A stretch of 64,000 bases of DNA, taken from positions 1,902,569 to 1,966,568 of the forward strand of contig NW_024044681.1 of assembly GCF_014851395.1 (NCBI RefSeq). Reading direction: 5' to 3'. The position numbers were made by a program, and so were the translations under genes. The notes under the pieces are model-generated. The model made no database searches. It worked only from the letters and a program-made list of their open reading frames with translations, and was not told where the DNA came from. Within the stretch, counting starts at the first letter, position 1. Every line of letters begins with the position of its first letter. The stretch is from Micropterus salmoides. Taxonomy: Eukaryota; Chordata; Actinopteri; Centrarchiformes; Centrarchidae. Shown piece after piece: positions 58,058 to 64,000 of the stretch.

Positions 58058-58137
58058 GAGACGGGGTGAAGTCTGTCGACTGTGGACCCAAAGATCCACT
58101 GGGCATCTGATGGAGGACTGTTCACACCGTCAGCCTG
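58058..58137 (+). other. probable mansc1 5' UTR exon (copy B)
   Basis: 80 nt between TTCCTCACAG and GTGAGT, with the same upstream ATG as copy A. A few substitutions separate the copies (for example GTCGAC for GTGGAC). Confidence 0.4.
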
Positions 58138-58236
58138 GTGAGTTTCTGCTCGAAATACAACATATTTGTTTGTTTTTTACCTGAAAGACAAATGTCCCTT
58201 AATAAAACCTTGACTGACCTCATTCACTTCCAGTAG

Positions 58237-58306
58237 AAATCTAAAAATGGAAGCCGCTTTGCTTTCGGCTCCTGAAGGAGAAGCTTCCATTTTTAGATTT
58301 CTATTT
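58237..58306. repeat. perfect 21-bp stem inverted repeat (arm B)
   Basis: Mirror of 15937-16006; both stem halves are unchanged. Confidence 0.85.
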
Positions 58307-58647
58307 TTTCCTCCACAGATTGATTTCTAATTTCGTTCTCTTTGTGTTGTCAGCGGAGACAGATCTGGGACTCGGGGACGTTGTAGTGTCTCATACAGTA
58401 GAATCTGTCACTGAGACGAAGCTGATAACATCCAACAAAGCAATCGGTCTTAACGTAGTTTGGAAACTTGTAGAAACTCATTTAAAGATTAACTGATCAG
58501 GAGTTTGTGAACTTTCCCTGAAAGCGACACAATGTGTTTCATTAACGCCAGAGTCTTTCTCATTATATCAGTATTTAATCAGACTCATAATTAGACTGCA
58601 GTGTCCTGTGACGTTTCCCATCCCAACAAATGTACATCAAAGAGGTA

Positions 58648-58926
58648 CACTGAACGAAATTAGAAACGCGACACTTTTGTTTTTGCCCCCAATTCATCAT
58701 GAGCTGAACTCACAGATCTAAGATTTTCTCTACGTACACAAAAGGCCTGTTTCTCTCAAATATTGTTCATAAATCTGTCAAAATCTGTGTTAGTGAGCAC
58801 TTCTCATTTGCAGAGATAATCCATCCACCTCACAGGTGTGGCATATCAAGACGCTGATCAGACAGCAGTATTGCACTCCAAAATGTGCAGTTCCATCACA
58901 CAGCACAATGCCACAGATGTGTCACA
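58648..58926 (+). mobile_element. Tc1/mariner-like 5' end fragment (copy B)
   Basis: Begins at TA with CACTGAACGAAATTAGAAAC; mirror of 15312-15589. Confidence 0.6.
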
Positions 58927-59022
58927 AGTTTACATATACTCAATGTTTTCACTCTGTTATTATTATGTTAGTATTTCCACACAGGACACGCAGAAACAGG
59001 ACCCATAGCAACACACAGAGAG

Positions 59023-59190
59023 ATGTCAGAGCCCCTGAACTCCCAGATTTGGGGGTTGCTCAAGGCCTCCTTCAGCAGCGCCCAGCAGGTGAACTGGCAC
59101 CTCTCCGGCTACCAGTCCCGCATCCCTCGTGTCCTGCGCAGCGCCCAGCAGGAATTGGCGCGCCCAACTCTCCCCTTGCGTTTGGTCTGA
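59023..59190 (+). other. short unrecognised 55-residue ORF (copy B)
   Basis: Same length and frame as 15047-15214 (MSEPLNSQIWGLLKAS start). Function unknown; may be non-coding. Confidence 0.2.
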
Positions 59191-59868
59191 ATGCACATCT
59201 AAAGCTCGATTGGCTGGCCTGTCTACCTGCACTCTGTGTGCATCAACATGTGCTTTGGGGGAGTGGTTTTGGAGGGAGCCATGAAGCGGTGGCTGTCTCC
59301 TGCTGGTTTCTCCAGGATTCCCGTCCTAAACTTCTTAAGTTCATTCGTGCAAATGTTGGATACACCAGACTCGTATTGTAAATCTGATGAGCCTCACCTG
59401 CTGAGGAGGGGCACGTTCGTAACATCTGACAACACCTCCAGATGGCTTTGTGACGCCGCTCCGCTTCATTTGTCGTTTCCGCTTCAAAACGACACCCGCA
59501 AGTAAAATACTGCAGAGTTTAACGTCCTGCTGTTGTAGCTATATTACAGCTCCTGAACTTCCAGTTGGCTTCCAGAAAGCCTCATTAACATAATGACATC
59601 TTTACAGTTATATGACGTATATGTATGACGTCTGTCCTGCTGGCAGCTTTTCAAAATGTCCTGGTACGCAAAGCTGAAACACAACAAGGACCTCGTGCCA
59701 AAGTCTCACACAGTGCTGAAACATTCACATTATTATAATTACAGGTTGTTAAAGTGCTGCAGTGTAATCTGACGTCACAGAGCTGAATCACACATTCGTT
59801 TGTCAGCTGCTGCAGTTTAAAATGAAGAGTAAATAACACGTAGTGCGTTTTGTTCTTGTGTCCTGCAG

Positions 59869-59946
59869 AACGTTTGTGTGGATCTCTGCTCTCCTGCTGT
59901 GGACACTGACGCCCTTCTGATCACAGAGTGCAGATCTGCTGCTGCC
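59869..59946 (+). other. mansc1 5' UTR segment of first coding exon (copy B)
   Basis: Lies between the acceptor TTGTGTCCTGCAG and the start codon. Confidence 0.6.
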
Positions 59947-60205
59947 ATGAGTCCTCCGGCGTCCACTCGACTCTCGCAGACGCTCAGGCGTCTCGTCGCC
60001 ACTGTGCTGCTGCTGCTGATGATCACAACGACATCACTTCCTGTGTCCGCTGTGGAACCAGAGACGTGCTTCTCCAGACAACACCAGGACGTTACTGTCA
60101 ACGTCAGACTGGCCTTAAACAGGCCGGCGACGGCCATGGACACTCGGGTGGTCCGGTCAGAGCGGGACTGCGTCCTGGCCTGCTGCTCAGAGGAAGTCAA
60201 GCCAG
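59947..60205 (+). CDS. mansc1: mansc1 first coding exon (copy B)
   Basis: 259 nt, the same 86 codons plus one base as copy A, with the signal peptide and the start of the MANSC domain (VEPETCFSRQHQDV onward, ERDC, ACC). The only amino-acid change noticed is Gln for Arg at residue 11. The donor is GTGAGA. The next coding exon, expected several kb downstream by comparison with arm A, lies beyond the window end. Confidence 0.87.
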
Positions 60206-60620
60206 GTGAGACAAACTGGACTGTTTGGTCAGGTCTAGGCACCAAAACTGCTCGGTTAGGTTTAGGAAAAGATCCTGGTTCGGGTTAAAATAACTACATT
60301 ATTTACGTCAGTTAACTTAGGAAGTTAAGTAACATAACTTACACAACTTACGTAACCTTCATAGCTTAATTAAAAACATTTAATTTAGTTTTTGTTTCAC
60401 ACGGGAAAGCAACACCAGTGTCCTGGTTGAAAGTCTGGTTTCTGGCTCTCCGTCACCCCCAACTACCTCCAAACATTTCTGTTAAATATCCCATACCTAC
60501 CTTTAGCATTTAAAAGTGACAATTCAATGTCCCAGTGTGTTACAAAGTGATGCCAACGGGTTTTAATCATCCATATGTGACGAGTTGGGAGAGAGAACAG
60601 GTTGTTAATGTTTGCAGCTA

Positions 60621-62553
60621 CCATAACAACAGCTAGCTACAGACAGCTAGTTTGTTTGTGCCAACTGTTTGTAACTTTGTTGCATAACAACAGCTAGCTA
60701 CACGCAGCTAGTTTGTTTGTGCCAACTGTTTGTAGCTTTGTTGCATAACAACAGCTAGCTACAGACAGCTAGTTTGTTTATGCCAACTGTTTGTAGCTTT
60801 GTTGCATAACAACAGCTAGCTACACACAGCTAGTTTGTTTGTGCCAACTGTTTGTAGCTTTGTTGCATAACAACAGCTAGCTACACGCAGCTAGTTTGTT
60901 TGTGCCAACTGTTTGTAGCTTTGTTGCATAACAACAGCTAGCTACACACAGCTAGTTTGTTTGTGCCAACTGTTTGTAGCTTTGTTGCATAACAACAGGT
61001 AGCTACACGCAGCTAGTTTGTTTGTGCCAACTGTTTGTAGCTTTGTTGCATAACAACAGCTAGCTACACGCAGCTAGTTTGTTTGTGCCAACTGTTTGTA
61101 GTTTTGTTGCATAACAACAGCTAGCTACACGCAGCTAGTTTGTTTGTGCCAACTGTTTGTAGCTTTGTTGCATAACAACAGGTAGCTACACGCAGCTAGT
61201 TTGTTTGTGCCAACTGTTTGTAGCTTTGTTGCATAACAACAGCTAGCTACACGCAGCTAGTTTGTTTGTGCCAACTGTTTGTAGCTTTGTTGCATAACAA
61301 CAGCTAGCTACACGCAGCTAGTTTGTTTGTGCCAACTGTTTGTAGCTTTGTTGCATAACAACAGGTAGCTACACGCAGCTAGTTTGTTTGTGCCAACTGT
61401 TTGTAGCTTTGTTGCATAACAACAGCTAGCTACACGCAGCTAGTTTGTTTGTGCCAACTGTTTGTAGCTTTGTTGCATAACAACAGCTAGCTACACGCAG
61501 CTAGTTTGTTTGTGCCAACTGTTTGTAGCTTTGTTGCATAACAACAGCTAGCTACACGCAGCTAGTTTGTTTGTGCCAACTGTTTGTAGCTTTGTTGCAT
61601 AACAACAGCTAGCTACACGCAGCTAGTTTTTTTGTGCCAACTGTTTGTAGCTTTGTTGCATAACAACAGCTAGCTACACGCAGCTAGTTTGTTTGTGCCA
61701 ACTTTTTGTAGCTTTGTTGCATAACAACAGCTAGCTACACGCAGCTAGTTTGTTTGTGCCAACTGTTTGTAGCTTTGTTGCATAACAACAGCTAGCTACA
61801 GACAGCTAGTTTGTTTATGCCAACTGTTTGTAGCTTTGTTGCATAACAACAGCTAGCTACACGCAGCTAGTTTGTTTGTGCCAACTGTTTGTAGCTTTGT
61901 TGCATAACAACAGCTAGCTACACGCAGCTAGTTTGTTTGTGCCAACTGTTTGTAGCTTTGTTGCATAACAACAGCTAGCTACACGCAGCTAGTTTGTTTG
62001 TGCCAACTGTTTGTAGCTTTGTTGCATAACAACAGCTAGCTACACGCAGCTAGTTTGTTTGTGCCAACTGTTTGTAGCTTTGTTGCATAACAACAGCTAG
62101 CTACACGCAGCTAGTTTGTTTGTGCCAACTGTTTGTAGCTTTGTTGCATAACAACAGCTAGCTACACGCAGCTAGTTTGTTTGTGCCAACTGTTTGTAGC
62201 TTTGTTGCATAACAACAGGTAGCTACACGCAGCTAGTTTGTTTGTGCCAACTGTTTGTAGCTTTGTTGCATAACAACAGGTAGCTACACGCAGCTAGTTT
62301 GTTTGTGCCAACTTTTTGTAGCTTTGTTGCATAACAACAGGTAGCTACACGCAGCTAGTTTGTTTGTGCCAACTGTTTGTAGCTTTGTTGCATAACAACA
62401 GCTAGCAGAAGAGTAGCTGGCGTTTTCAGCAGGCAAAAACGCTTTGGTGGACATGGGCCCTTTGTTGCTTTGTAGCATAACAACAGTTAGCTACAGACAG
62501 CTAGTCTGTCTGTGCCAACTGCTTGTAGCTTTGTTGCATAACATCAGCGAGCT
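60621..62553 (-). repeat. 61-bp minisatellite, arm B (mansc1 intron)
   Basis: About 31-32 copies of the same 61-bp unit as arm A, in reverse complement. It is about 465 bp longer. The GGGCCC-containing variant unit occurs once (about 62401-62460) rather than twice. Private variants include TTTGTTTATGCC (60776 and 61813) and TAGTTTTTTTGTG (61625), so the arrays have independent histories since they diverged. Confidence 0.97.
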
Positions 62554-64000
62554 ATTAATATCTAACATAACACTGAAAATGCTAGCGTTTTCACCCTGCT
62601 ACCAGTAAATGTTCTGAAGGCTTTACTTGTCTATATACTGGACATACAGAGATGAAGCTGAATTTACGTATCTATTCATGAAACTGCGCATTAAAATAAA
62701 TAAGAAAGATTCCCAAAATATCAAACTCCTTAAAGTCTACAGACTGTGTTGGGTTTTACTGAATCTTCTAAAGGTTCCTCATAGTAAATAGAAGTGTAAT
62801 GTGCATTTATTTAAAAGATTGAGGCCTTTAGGGAATTATTTTGTCCACTTCTTCAAGTACAACACCAGCATAATCTTTTCATTCTCTACAATACTGATTT
62901 ATAGTAAAGAAGTAAAAAATAAATAAATGACCTCTAGGAACATTTCTTTAATATTGTCCTAGACCTTGTTCCCAAATGTTGTATCATCATTTAGCTAAAC
63001 GCTAAATAAAGACACTAATATATTCCTACAAAGGCAGAATGATAAATGTCTCCAAACATCCAAGCTACACTTCCGTTAGCTTTGTCCCTGTGGGAGCCAA
63101 GAAAGACGAGCCTCGAGGTACATATTGGGATCCAGTCTAGACGTCTGCCTTTGAAAACACTGAAGTGGGTCAAAGAGAGACTCAGGGACGGGCTTTTTGT
63201 AGTGTTTCAGGCTGAGATGTGAGAGCTTTACTCAGAAATCTGCTTTCATTTCCAAGAACATGGCAACAGATATATTTTAGAGGCTCCGGATCGTACCAGT
63301 TAAAACCTGGTCACGTTATAAAATTAGACAGATATGTGGACTAAATAGCAAACCAAAGAATGAGCATAGTTGTTTTTCTTCTAAGACTCTCCAGAAAGGA
63401 AAAACTGACCTGAACATTGTAAAATAGATTTACACAAGTACTGTACTCAAGTCCAACTTTGAGTTACTTGTACTTATTATTACTATTGCTCTATATTTCA
63501 GAGTAAAATATTGTACTTCTTACTCCATTACATTTATTCAACAACAAGCAGATTAAGGTTTTACATCCAAAACATCTGATCAACGTACAATTTATGATGC
63601 AGCGATATAGAAAATGACCCAACAAGATGTAAGCTACAACATTAAAATGCTGTTTACATATGAGTAATTGTGTATTATACATATAACACTGATCATTCAG
63701 TGTAGTATTCTTTTAAAGTTTTATTGTAATGTTTCTGTACTGTACTACTAGATAATTAAAAAGTTAAATTCTGAATGCATACTTGTAATTCTAACTGAAT
63801 ATCTGTGATTAAGTAACATTACCACTTTTACTTAATTAAATGGTCTTTCTAGGGCTGTACATAATGATTATTTTTCAAATCAATTAATCTAAGACTATTA
63901 TTGTATATTCTAAAGAAAAAAAAGTTGCTTATTACTCAATTAACATACCAATTTATCCAAAATAAATATCTAATCAATAAATCTATATTTTATTCACTAT
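62554..64000 (+). other. mansc1 intron continuing to the window end (copy B)
   Basis: Mirror of 12147-10709, including the ACTTAAGTA-family fragment (about 63420-63840) and part of the hAT-like element (from about 63850). No exon. Confidence 0.6.

Larger units (their letters stand above)
52221..64000 (-). repeat. large inverted repeat, arm B
   Basis: Reverse complement of 22051-10709 from the gap edge to the window end (11,780 bp against 11,343 bp). About 465 bp of the length difference is in the 61-bp minisatellite; smaller indels partly offset it. Confidence 0.95.

Noticed and set aside
58836..59381. 181-codon open frame in arm B
   Set aside because: It runs through the Tc1-like fragment, and its arm A counterpart is interrupted by an indel. 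No recognisable domain.

Overview
The window is teleost fish nuclear DNA, probably from a spiny-rayed fish. It contains intron-split vertebrate genes and many fish-type repeats: non-autonomous hAT-like elements, the CAGTGGTGGA-ended ACTTAAGTA family, a Tc1-like end, and LINE fragments with RNase H or template-tail signatures. Three runs of exactly 500 N (7766-8265, 25266-25765, 51721-52220) are fixed-size scaffolding gaps. The window is therefore pieces of four contigs, and order and orientation across the gaps cannot be assumed.

Layout. 1-7765 is gene-free and repeat-rich. 8266-25265 carries, on the minus strand, a complete homologue of human C11orf98 (four coding exons, 24370 down to 20380), followed by the 5' part of mansc1 (a probable 5' UTR exon, the signal-peptide exon and the second MANSC-domain exon). 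A LINE with a GAA-repeat tail ends about 22 bp before the C11orf98 start codon. 25766-51720 carries, on the plus strand, seven coding exons of lrp6, corresponding to human exons 2-8. They encode the first beta-propeller, the first EGF-like module and the second propeller of the Wnt co-receptor. The first exon and everything after exon 8 are absent from this contig. 52221-64000 is a near-identical reverse complement of 10709-22051 and carries a second copy of C11orf98 exons 2-4 and of the first mansc1 exons, on the plus strand.

Main points. (1) lrp6 sits inside an inverted repeat with arms of at least 11.3 kb. Arm B begins exactly at a gap edge, the arms differ by scattered substitutions and by minisatellite length, and in human MANSC1 lies beside LRP6 in the same orientation. 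A retained allelic contig placed in the wrong orientation is the simplest reading; a real palindromic duplication is the alternative. (2) Two unrelated tandem arrays end directly on lrp6 splice acceptors. A 31-33 bp array with about 16 acceptor-like CCCCAG sites runs into exon 2. A 39-43 bp array holds 17 copies of the exon 3 acceptor plus its first 12 exonic bases, and each copy then reads into an in-frame stop. (3) lrp6 exon 8 is one base short (216 nt where 217 is needed to keep phase), and C11orf98 copy B has three nearby one-base deletions. Both lie next to the same gap, which suggests consensus errors in that part of the assembly.

The three genes are not a functional unit. lrp6 is a Wnt co-receptor, mansc1 encodes a membrane protein with a MANSC domain, and the C11orf98 homologue is a small lysine/arginine-rich protein of poorly known function. 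No prokaryotic features, tRNA, rRNA or CRISPR arrays were seen.
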